Assembly: GCF_003688595.1 (NCBI RefSeq)
Contig: NZ_RCWT01000013.1
Span: 62,001-126,000, forward strand
Reading direction: 5' to 3'
Length of the DNA: 64,000 nt
DNA from: Sphingomonas sp. PP-F2F-G114-C0414
GTDB lineage: Bacteria; Pseudomonadota; Alphaproteobacteria; Sphingomonadales; Sphingomonadaceae
Shown: in pieces, positions 18,185-27,060 of the stretch
How the letters are laid out: each line of letters starts with the position of its first letter
Numbering within the stretch: the first letter of the stretch is position 1
The notes under the pieces: generated by a model
The model's database searches: none
What the model was told of the DNA's origin: nothing
What the model saw: the letters and a program-made list of their open reading frames with translations, nothing else
Made by a program: the position numbers and the translations under genes

Positions 18185-19101
18185 CCGGCCCCACCGACCC
18201 ACCACAGTCCACGCGGGCCGGGGTACTGATTCCGTTTGGCATCGTCACGCTGATCTGGGGCTCGACCTGGCTCGTCATCCGCGACCAGATATCGGTGGTG
18301 CCGCCGAGCTGGTCGATCAGCTACCGCTTCCTCGTCGCCGGCATCGCGATGGCGATCTACGCCAGCATCAAGCGCGAGAGCTTCAGGTTCGACGCACGCG
18401 GCTACGCGTTCGCGGCGGTGATCGGCATCGCGCTGTTCACATTCAACTTCAACTTCGTCTACCGCGCCGAGCATTATGTGACGTCGGGCCTCGTCGCGGT
18501 GGTGTTCGCGCTGCTGCTCGTCCCCAACGCGATCTTCGGTCGCATCTTCCTCAAGCAACGCCTCGGTCGCCAGCTGATGGTCGGGTGCGCGGTGGCGATG
18601 GCGGGGGTCGCGTTGTTGTTCGTCAACGAGGCGCGAGTCGATCCGCACGGACCGCGCTCGGCGACGATCGGCATCGTCCTGACGCTGTGCGGCGTGATGG
18701 CCGCGTCGGTCGCCAACGTCATCCAGGGCAGCGCGTTCGCCAAGCGCTATCTGATGGCACCGACGCTCGCGATGGCGATGCTGATCGGCGCGAGCCTCGA
18801 CGCGGCGTTCGCCTGGATCACCACCGGGCCACCCGTGTTCGAGCCGCGCTTCGGCTATGTCGCGGGCATCCTCTATCTCGGCGTGTTCGCGTCGGCGCTC
18901 GCCTTCCCGCTCTATTTCAACGTCATCCGCGCGATCGGTCCGGCCAAGGCGGCCTATTCGGGCGTGATCGTGCCGGTGATCGCGATGCTGCTATCGACGA
19001 TCTTCGAGCGCTATCACTGGTCGACGCTGGCCGTCGCCGGCGCGATCCTGTCGGGCATTGGACTCGTCATCGCACTCAGCGCACGCAGACCGGCGCGGTA
19101 G
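18181..19101 (+). CDS. DMT-superfamily (EamA) transporter
   Basis: This 306-aa inner-membrane protein has about ten helices in two EamA repeats. The first begins GIVTLIWGSTWLVIRDQ; the second ends LYFNVIRAIGPAKAAYSGVI followed by VPVIAMLLSTIFE, both typical of the family. Such proteins move amino acids, drugs or metabolites. The start is a GTG at 18181 that overlaps the threonine aldolase stop. An upstream ATG at 18127 would put a charged, Arg/Pro-rich stretch inside the previous gene. The 3' end overlaps the convergent epimerase gene by 88 bp. Confidence 0.88.
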   Translation: MTGPTDPPQSTRAGVLIPFGIVTLIWGSTWLVIRDQISVVPPSWSISYRFLVAGIAMAIYASIKRESFRFDARGYAFAAVIGIALFTFNFNFVYRAEHYVTSGLVAVVFALLLVPNAIFGRIFLKQRLGRQLMVGCAVAMAGVALLFVNEARVDPHGPRSATIGIVLTLCGVMAASVANVIQGSAFAKRYLMAPTLAMAMLIGASLDAAFAWITTGPPVFEPRFGYVAGILYLGVFASALAFPLYFNVIRAIGPAKAAYSGVIVPVIAMLLSTIFERYHWSTLAVAGAILSGIGLVIALSARRPAR

Positions 19102-19850
19102 TCCGGCCAGGCGGGCGTCCAGCCGAGCACCCGCTTCGCCTTGCCGTTCGCGACCCGCCGGTTCTCGTTATAAAACCCGCGCCCCATCGCCGAGAGCTCC
19201 TCGAGCGTCACGAACGGCGGCGCAGGCATCCCGAGCAACATCGCCGCGAACGCCACCACGTCGTTCTGCGACGCGGGCACGTCGTCCGCCAGATTATACG
19301 CCCCCGCCGGCGCATCGAACCCGGCGATCACGCCCGAGACGATATCGTCGACATGCGCGCGACTGAACACCTGGCCGGGTTGCTCGATCCGGTGCGCCTT
19401 GCCCTGCCGCACCCGGTCGAGCGGCGAGCGACCCGGACCATAGATCCCCGGCAACCGAAACGTCCGCGCACCGATCGCCAACCAGTCCGCATCCGCCGCC
19501 GCCCGTGCACTCCTGCGACCGCCACCGATCGGCGCAGTCTCGTCGACCCACGCGCCCTGCGCATCGCCGTACACGCCGGTCGACGACAGATAGCCGAGCC
19601 ACGCGCGCGTCCGCAGCAACAGCGAGCCGTAGCGCCCGAGCACCGGGTCCGCCTCATGCTCGGGCGGCACCGACGACAGGATATGCGTCGCCGCTGCGAT
19701 CTCCGCCGTCACCGCATCGACATCGTCGAACCGGAGCGTATCACCCCGCCCGTCGCGCGTCGTGCCAACGACATGCCAGCCCTCTCCCTCGAGACGCTCA
19801 GCAAGACGCGACGCGGTGTACCCCAGACCGAAGATCAGCAGCCGGCTCAT
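19014..19850 (-). CDS. NAD(P)-dependent epimerase/dehydratase-like protein (YeeZ type)
   Basis: This extended SDR protein of 278 aa begins MSRLLIFGLGYTASRLAERL with a GxGxxxS nucleotide loop. The catalytic region is YLSSTGVYGDAQGAWVDE (Ser and Tyr), followed by RLPGIYGPGRSPLDRVRQG and a substrate region with FSRAHVDDIVSGVIAG. The fold resembles the YeeZ/WcaG-like group, whose substrate is unknown. I chose the ATG at 19850 since the cofactor loop begins there. It sits five bases after the convergently facing end of nothing else: the upstream M28 peptidase gene ends at 19855 on the same strand, so both may share a transcript. Confidence 0.85.
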   Translation of the reverse strand: MSRLLIFGLGYTASRLAERLEGEGWHVVGTTRDGRGDTLRFDDVDAVTAEIAAATHILSSVPPEHEADPVLGRYGSLLLRTRAWLGYLSSTGVYGDAQGAWVDETAPIGGGRRSARAAADADWLAIGARTFRLPGIYGPGRSPLDRVRQGKAHRIEQPGQVFSRAHVDDIVSGVIAGFDAPAGAYNLADDVPASQNDVVAFAAMLLGMPAPPFVTLEELSAMGRGFYNENRRVANGKAKRVLGWTPAWPDYRAGLRALSAMTSPMPDRIAPATASVDQ

Positions 19851-19854
19851 ACGA

Positions 19855-21561
19855 TCAGTTCCTCGCTCCGGTGGACGCCATCGGCCCCTTATACAAAGTC
19901 GCGAAATAATCGCCGGCATTCCACACCGGCCGCTGCGCCCCGTCGGCGATCTCGCGCGCGATCCGGTAGTTCGCGTCGACGAACCGCACGCCCTGATCCC
20001 ACAGGATCGGCTGCGTCAGGTCGTCCGACGGCTTGTGGTAGTTGTTCGCCATGAAATACGCGACCGCGGCCTTGCCCGGCCCCTTCTGACCCGGCCACAG
20101 GAACACCGACGGGATCCCCTTCTGGACGAAGCGGAAGTGATCCGACCGAACGAAGATTCCCTCCTCCGGCATCGGGTCGGGCGACAGGCCGACACCGATC
20201 GCCGCGACCGCCTTCTGGACGATCGGACCGATCGTCGAGCGCTCGGCGCCGAACACCACCATGTCCTCGAATTTGTAGGTCAGGATCGGCATGTCGAGGT
20301 TCACGTCCGCGACGATCGAGGTCAACGGCACCGTCGGGTGATTGGTGAAGTAATCGCTGCCGACCAGCCCCTTCTCCTCGCCAGTGACCGCGAGGAACAT
20401 GATCGTACGCTTCGGCGCCTGCCCGCTGGCCGTGAAGCGCTTGGCCTCCTCGATGAGGCTGGCGATGCCGATCGCGTTGTCGAGCGCGCCATTGTTGAGC
20501 GCATCGCCCTTCACCGGCTTGGTGATGCCGATGTGATCGAGATGTGCCGACAGCACGACGACCTCCTTGCCGACCACCGGATCGCTGCCCGGGATCACGC
20601 CGACGACGTTGCTGCTCGCGGCGGGCACGAAGCTCGTCTTGGTCGCGACGGTCAGCGTACCGACCAGCGGCACCGCCTTGAACTTCGCGTTGTCGCCTGC
20701 CGCCTGCTTGGCGACTCGGCTCCACGGCGTCTTCGCACCCGCGAACAGCTTGGCCGCGCCGACCATGCTGACCGTGCCGAGCGACGGCGCGCCAGGTGCA
20801 TCGACCTTGCCGGTACCGTCGGGGTTCGCCCATGTCATCCGCGGCGTCGCATAGGAGTCGGCCAGCTTGCCGAAGGTCCGCACCTTTGCCGAGCGCGGGC
20901 TTTCCAGCGTGATCACGCCGACCGCGCCCTTGGCCTGCGCGATCGCTGCCTTCGTGCCGCCCGAGCCAAAGAACGCGCGCTCCTCGCCGCCGAACCGCGC
21001 GGGCGATCCGCCGAAATACGCTACGATCTTGCCGCGCACGTCGACGCCCTTGTAATCGTCCTGGCCATATTGCGGCGCGTCGATGCCGTAGCCGACGAAC
21101 ACGACGGGCGCCGAAACGCTCGTCTCCGCCTTCGCGCCGTTCGCCGCGGGCACGTAATCCTCACCGAACACGAGCGGCTGCGCAGGCCCGCGACCGGTCC
21201 AGACGAAATCGCCCTTGCTCGCCGCCTTGTAGCTGACCAGCGGCATCGCCTGGAGATAGCCGCCGGCATCCCCACCGGGACGCAGCCCCGCGGCATAGAA
21301 TTGCGCGGCGACATATTGCGCGGCGATGTCGAACTCGGGGCTGCCGGCCTCGCGACCCTTCATCGCATCCGACGCGAGGAACAGCACATGCGCCTTCATC
21401 GCCGCCTGATCCGCCGGCAGCGGTGCGGCGAGCTTCGCGTTCACCTCGGCCGTATTCGGGGCGGTCACCGGAGCCAGCGCGGGGGCAGCTTGGGGCGCAG
21501 TCTGAGCAAGGGCAGAGGTAGAAAGCGCGAGCATCGCGAGCGCGCCGACAGGACGATACAT
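19855..21561 (-). CDS. Secreted M28-family zinc peptidase with PA domain
   Basis: The 568-aa precursor has a signal peptide (RPVGALAMLALSTSALAQ, cleavage after about residue 20). A protease-associated insert covers roughly residues 120-270. The M28 metal ligands are visible in order: SAHLDHIG (His, Asp), ALDNAIG (bridging Asp), VTGEEKGLVGSDYF (Glu-Glu), VNLDMPI (Asp), and RSDHFRFVQKGIP (His). It should act as an aminopeptidase in the periplasm or outside the cell. The start has AAGGA seven bases upstream. It is divergent from pepN, with a family A repeat between them. Confidence 0.93.
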   Translation of the reverse strand: MYRPVGALAMLALSTSALAQTAPQAAPALAPVTAPNTAEVNAKLAAPLPADQAAMKAHVLFLASDAMKGREAGSPEFDIAAQYVAAQFYAAGLRPGGDAGGYLQAMPLVSYKAASKGDFVWTGRGPAQPLVFGEDYVPAANGAKAETSVSAPVVFVGYGIDAPQYGQDDYKGVDVRGKIVAYFGGSPARFGGEERAFFGSGGTKAAIAQAKGAVGVITLESPRSAKVRTFGKLADSYATPRMTWANPDGTGKVDAPGAPSLGTVSMVGAAKLFAGAKTPWSRVAKQAAGDNAKFKAVPLVGTLTVATKTSFVPAASSNVVGVIPGSDPVVGKEVVVLSAHLDHIGITKPVKGDALNNGALDNAIGIASLIEEAKRFTASGQAPKRTIMFLAVTGEEKGLVGSDYFTNHPTVPLTSIVADVNLDMPILTYKFEDMVVFGAERSTIGPIVQKAVAAIGVGLSPDPMPEEGIFVRSDHFRFVQKGIPSVFLWPGQKGPGKAAVAYFMANNYHKPSDDLTQPILWDQGVRFVDANYRIAREIADGAQRPVWNAGDYFATLYKGPMASTGARN

Positions 21562-21663
21562 CCGGAAATCCTTGCAAAGGGAACGTGTTGCAGCGGCGTA
21601 GCATCCACCGTCACCCGCGCAAGCTTTGGGGCATGGAGCAAAGACCTTCTCCGCAGAGAAGTA

Positions 21664-21768
21664 CCACCCCGGCGGAGGCCGGGGTCCAGTTGGGAAACGG
21701 TGCTGACGCAGGCTGCGTTCCGTTACTACAACCTCTCCAACTGGACCCCGGCCTTCGCCGGGGAGGTG
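21664..21768. repeat. Intergenic ~105 bp palindromic element, family A, copy 2
   Basis: Arms CACCCCGGCGGAGGCCGGGG and CCCCGGCCTTCGCCGGGGAG flank a core with GCTGACGCAGG and CGTTACTACAACCTCTCCAAC. It lies between divergent genes, so a terminator role is unlikely here; nothing else is seen in the 278-bp gap. Confidence 0.85.
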
Positions 21769-21839
21769 CAAGTGATCGAACCGCGCGGCCCCAAGCTTTG
21801 GCTGGCGATAGGCGGCCACGGCCCTATATTCGCAAGCAT

Positions 21840-24428
21840 ATGCTCGATATCCAGAACAGTCTCGCCCACCCGCTCGTCATTCGCCGCGAGGACTATACCC
21901 CGCCCGAGTGGCTGGTCCCCGAGACGAAACTGGACTTCGACCTCGATCCCTCCACCACCCGCGTAACGGCAACATTGTCGGTTACGCGCAACGGCGATCA
22001 CGCCGCACCGTTGCGGCTCGACGGCGCGGGCCAGAAGCCGCTGTCGGTCACGGTCGACGGCGTCGCGATCAACGACTGGCGGATCGACGGCGAACAGCTC
22101 GTCATTCCCCTCACCGGCGCCGCGCATGTCGTCGAGACTCAGGTCGAGATCGCCCCCGATCGCAACACGCAGCTGATGGGGCTCTACGCCTCGGGCGGCA
22201 ATCTCTGCACGCAGTGCGAGGCGGAAGGCTTCCGGCGCATTACCTACTTCCCCGATCGGCCCGACGTGCTCAGCATCTATTCGGTGCGGATGGCCGCGGA
22301 CAAAAAGCACTTCCCCGTGCTGCTCGCGAACGGCGATCCGGTCGCGCAGGGCAATCTCGACGATGGCCGCCACTGGGCAACCTGGCACGACCCCTTCCCC
22401 AAGCCGTCCTATTTGTTTGCACTAGTCGCCGGCGATCTCGCGGTGAACCGCAGCAGCTTCACGACCATGTCGGACCGCGAGGTATCGCTCGGCATCTGGG
22501 TGCGCGAGGCCGACCTCCCCAAGACCGACCACGCGTTGAAGGCGCTCGAACTCGCGATGGCGTGGGACGAGACGACCTATGGCCGCGAGTATGATCTCGA
22601 CGTGTTCAACATCGTCGCAGTCGACGATTTCAACTTCGGCGCGATGGAGAACAAGGGCCTCAACATCTTCAACTCGCGTTACATCCTGGCCGATCCGGAT
22701 ACCGCGACCGACTACGATTACGACGCGATCGCCGCGGTCGTCGCGCACGAATATTTCCATAACTGGTCGGGCAACCGGATCACCTGCCGCGACTGGTTCC
22801 AGCTGTCGTTGAAGGAAGGCTTTACGGTCTATCGCGACCAGGGCTTCTCCGCCGATCAGGGTTCGCGCGCGGTCAAGCGGATCGAGGACGTCCGCGGCCT
22901 GCGCGCGTCGCAATTCCCCGAGGATTCCGGCCCGCTCGCGCACCCCGTGCGCCCCGAATCCTACCAGGAGATCTCCAACTTTTACACCGCGACGATCTAC
23001 AACAAGGGCGCCGAGCTGATCCGGATGATGGCCGCGATCCTCGGACCGCAGGGCTTCCGCGCCGGCACCGACCTGTATTTCGACCGGTACGACGGCACCG
23101 CCGCGACCTGCGAGGATTTCGTCACCTCTATGGAGAAGGGCGGCAAGGTCGACCTCACCCAGTTCCGCCTCTGGTATTCGCAGGCGGGCACGCCGCGGGT
23201 TTCGGCAAGCCTGTCGCACGACGGCGACCGCGCGACCCTGCGCCTCGCACAGCAGGTACCCGCGACGCCCGGCCAGCCGGTGAAGTCGCCGATGGTGCTG
23301 CCGCTGCGGGTGAAGCTGTTCGGTGCCGAGTCGGGCGCGGCTCTGACCGACGAGCGGCTCGTCCTGTTCGACGACACGCTCGACACGATCGAATTCGAAG
23401 GCCTCGCCGAGCGCCCGGTACTGTCGATCAACCGCGGTTTCTCCGCCCCGGTTGTGGTCGAGAGCGACCGCACCGCCGCCGACCTTGCTTTCCTCAGCGC
23501 GCACGACGACGATCCGTTCGCGCGCTACGAGGCGATGCAGCAATTGATGCTCGACACGCTGGTCGCGTCGGCGGGCAGGCATGCGGATCACGAGGGCGTC
23601 ATCGCCGCGGTCGCGAACACGCTCGCCGACACCGATCTCGATCTCGCCTTCGTCGCGGAGGCGGTGTTGCTGCCGTCGGAGAGCTTCATCGGCGACCAGT
23701 TGGCCGTCGTAGATCCCGACGCGATCTTCCGCGCGCGCGACGCGCTGCGCCGCGATCTTGGCACGCGGCTGGAGGCGCAATGGCGGCAGGCGTATGCGCG
23801 GGGTGAGGGCCAATCCTACGCCTATACGCCGGAGGGCAAGGGCCTGCGTCGCCTGCGAACCGTCGCACTCGGCTATATAGCGGCCAGCGGCGCGGCGGAT
23901 GCGGCGGACCTCGCCTTCGCGCAGTTCGATTCGGCGGACAACATGACCGACCGGATGGGCGCGCTGACGACGCTGGTCAGCAGCGCGTCCGAGATCCGCA
24001 GCACCGCGCTCGACATCTTCTACAGCCAATATTGCGACAACCCGCTGGTGCTCGACAAGTGGTTCCAGGCGCAGGCGCAGTCGTCGCGCGACGATACCGG
24101 CGCGATCGTCGCGGGGCTCGCCGACCATGCCGACTTCACACTGACCAACCCCAACCGCGCGCGATCGCTGATTGGCGCGTTCGGCGCGAACCAGCGGGCG
24201 TTCAACAATGCCGACGGCAGTGGCTACCGGTTCCTCGCCGACCAGCTGATCGCGCTCGACCGCCTAAACCCACAGACCGCGGCGAAACTCCTCCCGCCGC
24301 TTGGCCGCTGGCGCCGGTTCGATGCGGCGCGCGCCGGGTTGATGCGCGCGGAACTGGAGCGGATCGTGTCGACGCCGGGGCTGTCGAAGGACCTGTTCGA
24401 GCAGGCGTCCAAGAGTCTCGAGGGCTGA
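21840..24428 (+). CDS. pepN: Aminopeptidase N
   Basis: This cytoplasmic M1 zinc aminopeptidase of 862 aa removes N-terminal residues during peptide turnover. GAMEN is at 267-271 and the zinc site HEYFH at 303-307 (HEYFHNWSGNRITCRDW). The third ligand Glu is in LSLKEGFTVYRDQGF. The length and the C-terminal helical region (TSPNPNRARSLIGAF-like, here LTNPNRARSLIGAF) match the E. coli PepN subgroup. The ATG at 21840 directly precedes conserved sequence; the open frame upstream lies in the repeat and is not coding. A family C repeat follows the stop. Confidence 0.96.
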   Translation: MLDIQNSLAHPLVIRREDYTPPEWLVPETKLDFDLDPSTTRVTATLSVTRNGDHAAPLRLDGAGQKPLSVTVDGVAINDWRIDGEQLVIPLTGAAHVVETQVEIAPDRNTQLMGLYASGGNLCTQCEAEGFRRITYFPDRPDVLSIYSVRMAADKKHFPVLLANGDPVAQGNLDDGRHWATWHDPFPKPSYLFALVAGDLAVNRSSFTTMSDREVSLGIWVREADLPKTDHALKALELAMAWDETTYGREYDLDVFNIVAVDDFNFGAMENKGLNIFNSRYILADPDTATDYDYDAIAAVVAHEYFHNWSGNRITCRDWFQLSLKEGFTVYRDQGFSADQGSRAVKRIEDVRGLRASQFPEDSGPLAHPVRPESYQEISNFYTATIYNKGAELIRMMAAILGPQGFRAGTDLYFDRYDGTAATCEDFVTSMEKGGKVDLTQFRLWYSQAGTPRVSASLSHDGDRATLRLAQQVPATPGQPVKSPMVLPLRVKLFGAESGAALTDERLVLFDDTLDTIEFEGLAERPVLSINRGFSAPVVVESDRTAADLAFLSAHDDDPFARYEAMQQLMLDTLVASAGRHADHEGVIAAVANTLADTDLDLAFVAEAVLLPSESFIGDQLAVVDPDAIFRARDALRRDLGTRLEAQWRQAYARGEGQSYAYTPEGKGLRRLRTVALGYIAASGAADAADLAFAQFDSADNMTDRMGALTTLVSSASEIRSTALDIFYSQYCDNPLVLDKWFQAQAQSSRDDTGAIVAGLADHADFTLTNPNRARSLIGAFGANQRAFNNADGSGYRFLADQLIALDRLNPQTAAKLLPPLGRWRRFDAARAGLMRAELERIVSTPGLSKDLFEQASKSLEG

Positions 24429-24437
24429 ACCGATTAA

Positions 24438-24561
24438 TCCTCCCCCGCCAGGGGGAGGTGTCTGGCTCTTGCCAGACGGAGGGGGAGGGCAGCGATTACC
24501 GCTGTTGCGACGTCCTCCCCCTCCCTCGCCTTCGGCGCCACCTCCCCCTTGCGGAGAGGAT
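24438..24561. repeat. Intergenic palindrome, family C, copy 2
   Basis: Sequence TCCTCCCCCGCCAGGGGGAG, then TGGCTCTTGCCAGACGG, returning as CCACCTCCCCCTTGCGGAGA. It is about 85% like the element at 41934 by eye and lies between convergent pepN and tadA. Confidence 0.8.
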
Positions 24562-24579
24562 CACGGAAACGCGCTGCCC

Positions 24580-25029
24580 CTACCTGCGCGCGGCAAAGAA
24601 CTCCCGCAGGATCGCCGCCGCCTCGGTCTCCGCAATCCCCGCGTAAATCTCAGGCCGGTGATGGCACGTCGGCTGGCTGAAAAACCGCGGCCCATGCTCG
24701 ACCGCGCCGCCCTTCGCATCCGCCGCCCCATAATAGAGCCGCGCGATCCGAGCATGCGCGATGGCCCCGGCACACATCGCGCAAGGCTCCAGCGTCACCC
24801 AAAGGTCGCATCCTTTGAGACGATCGCTACCCAACGCCAAGGCCGCAGCGCGAATCGCCTGAATTTCGGCATGCGCCGTCGGATCGCACAGCGCGCGCGG
24901 CGCATTAGCCGCGGTCGCTAGTATAATGCCGTCTTTAACGACAACGGCGCCGACCGGGACTTCCCCAGCCAGCGCCGCATCGCGTGCCGCGTCGAGCGCG
25001 CGGCGCATAGGGTCGGGAACCGGGAACAT
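24580..25029 (-). CDS. tadA: tRNA adenosine(34) deaminase
   Basis: This 149-aa zinc deaminase converts A34 to inosine in the anticodon of tRNA-Arg(ACG), an essential step for decoding CGN codons. The zinc and proton-shuttle residues are H53 and E55 in TAHAEIQAI, and C83 and C86 in EPCAMCAGAI. GEVPVGAVVVKDGIILATA and HARIARLYYGAADAKGGAVE are typical. Length is normal. The start at 25029 is the first ATG and gives the usual MxxMRxALxxA leader. Confidence 0.95.
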   Translation of the reverse strand: MFPVPDPMRRALDAARDAALAGEVPVGAVVVKDGIILATAANAPRALCDPTAHAEIQAIRAAALALGSDRLKGCDLWVTLEPCAMCAGAIAHARIARLYYGAADAKGGAVEHGPRFFSQPTCHHRPEIYAGIAETEAAAILREFFAARR

Positions 25030-25080
25030 GGCCTCAGGCCCTGCCCCGCCGCTCGCCCCACGTAAACACCCGCGTAAAGA

Positions 25081-25299
25081 TCAGTTCGGCGCCTGGCTGT
25101 TGGCCGGCTTCTCGACGTTGATCGTCGGCACCGCCACGGTCTTGTTCTCGGTGCCGAGCGTGACCTTGGCGACGTCGGCCTGGAACTTCGGCGCCTGGAC
25201 GACGCCCTGGCGGGTCTGGTCGATGTTGATGATCCCGAAATACATCAGGCCGACTACGACCAGCACGATGATCGCGACGAGAGACAAGAGCGTACGCAT
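25081..25299 (-). CDS. Small single-pass membrane protein
   Basis: This 72-aa protein is not recognised as a named family. It has one N-terminal membrane segment (LLSLVAIIVLVVVGLMYF, residues 4-21). A short periplasmic or cytoplasmic tail contains QTRQGVVQAPKFQADVAKV and ends with Asn/Ala/Pro-rich sequence. AAGGGGA lies about six bases before the ATG at 25299, which supports the start. Codon use and the clean domain layout suggest a real gene. It lies between tadA and the rpmB promoter region. No function can be inferred. Confidence 0.7.
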   Translation of the reverse strand: MRTLLSLVAIIVLVVVGLMYFGIINIDQTRQGVVQAPKFQADVAKVTLGTENKTVAVPTINVEKPANSQAPN

Positions 25300-25408
25300 G
25301 GGACATCCCCTTTTATTGAACAGTTCGATAGCGTAACAACGTCGTCGATCGCTGCGGGTTGCACAATGCCCATTGCGGACGACCGCGGGCACGTTTGACG
25401 TGAATCGG

Positions 25409-25437
25409 TTGACGAAAGCCGGCGTGCCAGCTATCCG
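25409..25437 (+). promoter_or_regulatory. Candidate sigma-70 promoter for rpmB
   Basis: TTGACG at 25409 is followed after 17 bases by TATCCG at 25432. This puts transcription start near 25444, about 38 bases before the rpmB ATG. The -10 match is weak, so the call is tentative. Confidence 0.4.
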
Positions 25438-25481
25438 CGCGCCTTTCCGGGGTTCCTCCCGACACTTGAATAGGTAATCAC

Positions 25482-25781
25482 ATGTCGCGCATCTGCGAAC
25501 TGACCGGCAAGGGCCGGATGGTCGGGAACAACGTCTCCCACGCCAACAACAAGACCAAGCGCACGTTCCTGCCGAACCTGCAGAACGTCACGCTGCTTTC
25601 CGATTCGCTCGAGAAGGGCGTCAAGCTGCGCGTCTCGACGCACGGCCTACGTACCGTCGAGCACAATGGCGGCCTCGACAACTGGCTGGTGAAGGTCTCG
25701 GACGACAAGCTGTCGCTCCGCGTTCGTCGCCTGAAGCGTGAAGTCGTCAAGAAGATCGCAGCATCGGCCGTCGCCGCCTAA
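25482..25781 (+). CDS. rpmB: 50S ribosomal protein L28
   Basis: This 99-aa ribosomal protein is a structural part of the large subunit. [20 protein letters not shown] and [16 protein letters not shown] are the family signature. The length of ~97-99 aa is usual in Alphaproteobacteria, slightly longer than E. coli (78 aa). It has no zinc-binding Cys pairs, as only one Cys is present. It stands alone, without rpmG next to it, followed by a strong terminator hairpin. Confidence 0.98.
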   Translation: MSRICELTGKGRMVGNNVSHANNKTKRTFLPNLQNVTLLSDSLEKGVKLRVSTHGLRTVEHNGGLDNWLVKVSDDKLSLRVRRLKREVVKKIAASAVAA

Positions 25782-25833
25782 CAGCGACGGTTGGCGGTTG
25801 TCGCCTGACAGCGACGTCGTAATGCGATCACCG

Positions 25834-25864
25834 CGGCCCGCCCTGCACCTAGCAGGGCGGGCCG
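25834..25864 (+). terminator. rpmB terminator hairpin
   Basis: A perfect 13-bp stem, CGGCCCGCCCTGC with GCAGGGCGGGCCG, closes a five-base loop (ACCTA). Only a short T run follows. It lies 53 bases after the stop and also faces the convergent phytase-like gene. Confidence 0.85.
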
Positions 25865-25879
25865 TCGGCGTTTGAAGGG

Positions 25880-26905
25880 CTAGCGATCCAGCCGGAACTT
25901 CAGCAGCAGCGTGCGCTGGAGAAACATCTGGTTGTCGTCCGACACGATCCACACGATCGTCGCGCCGTTCTCGACCGTCGTGTCGATCCCCTCGAAATTG
26001 TCGTGGATCAGCGGCGAGTCGATCGTCGCGATCAGCCGGCCGCGCGCGATTCGCCCCGCCGCCACATCCCGCGCGACGACCCGCGATATCCGGTTGGACC
26101 AACGGAACGGCAGCCTGAAGCCGCGATCGAGCACCAGCAGGTCGCCGTTCGGCAATGCGGTGACGTCGGACGGATCGTAGCGGCCATAGGGTTCGTAGGC
26201 GAAACGTTGCGGCGGCCCGACCTGAGTCGGATCCCCCGCGAAGATCAGCGCCTGGCGCGTGTGCAGCCGCTCGTCTTCGGACCGACTCCAATCCGAGGGC
26301 CGCGCATGCGCCACCTCGCTGATGACCACGAACCGGCCATCCGGCATGCGGGCCATCGACTCAACACCGCCATTGGCGGGCCATTTTCGCATCGCCTCGG
26401 GATTTACGCGGGCCTCGTAGCCGGTGAACCCGGACGAATATCGCCAGATCGCGTTACGGTATTCGAAGCCGACCCAGATCTGGCCAGTGCGCGGGTCGAT
26501 CGCCATCGATTCGCTGTCACGGTCGCCCTTCTCCCAACCGATTCCGGGCCCGGCGGGCAGATTGGTAAAAGCGATCGCATGCGGCCGCCAATCCGCTCCC
26601 ATGTGGAACTGGACGATATTGCCGCCGTCGCTGAGCAGCGTGAATCGGTCGTCCGTGCCAGAATGCGCGACATCGAGCGACGAGAAGCCGCCGAACGCCG
26701 GATCGCGGCTGTCGAGGGCCACGCCACCAAGATACGTCAGCCCGCCAACGCGCACATGTCGCGGGTCGGTGCGATCGAGCATGACCCGCGTCGCGGTCAA
26801 TTGCGCGCTCTTGCCGAGCAGGTCGAGCCGCGCTTCACCCGACCAGGTCGGGACGATCGTATAGACGCTCGTGCATACGAACAGGATAGTGATCAGGCGC
26901 CGCAT
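25880..26905 (-). CDS. Esterase-like activity of phytase family protein (PF13449 type)
   Basis: This 341-aa protein has an N-terminal signal or anchor segment (LITILFVCTSVYTIV, residues 4-18). It then resembles the phytase-like beta-propeller family: GGLTYLGGVALDSRDPAFGG, FTLLSDGGNIVQF, KGDRDSESMAIDPRTGQIWV, VESMARMPDGRFVVISE, and NFEGIDTTVENGATIVWIVS. Those segments repeat the propeller's Glu/Asp-rich strands. Members have been linked to esterase or phosphatase activity, but the family's true substrates are poorly known. It is probably exported. It is convergent with rpmB. Confidence 0.82.
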   Translation of the reverse strand: MRRLITILFVCTSVYTIVPTWSGEARLDLLGKSAQLTATRVMLDRTDPRHVRVGGLTYLGGVALDSRDPAFGGFSSLDVAHSGTDDRFTLLSDGGNIVQFHMGADWRPHAIAFTNLPAGPGIGWEKGDRDSESMAIDPRTGQIWVGFEYRNAIWRYSSGFTGYEARVNPEAMRKWPANGGVESMARMPDGRFVVISEVAHARPSDWSRSEDERLHTRQALIFAGDPTQVGPPQRFAYEPYGRYDPSDVTALPNGDLLVLDRGFRLPFRWSNRISRVVARDVAAGRIARGRLIATIDSPLIHDNFEGIDTTVENGATIVWIVSDDNQMFLQRTLLLKFRLDR

Positions 26906-27060
26906 CGCGTCCTAATAGGGTGTCCGGCGATCCGCGGAAGCATGAACAGCGGATAACGGAGGCATTCAGGCTTAGCTCAATGCGAATCACTCATAAGCGT
27001 CTCATCGAGGATGGAAGCACGGCCCCCGCCGCCGCCGAAATCCCCAACGGGAGACGCACG

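Noticed and set aside
22422..24128. 568-codon frame antisense to pepN
   Set aside because: PepN motifs on the plus strand are unambiguous; the antisense translation is low-complexity Arg-rich sequence.
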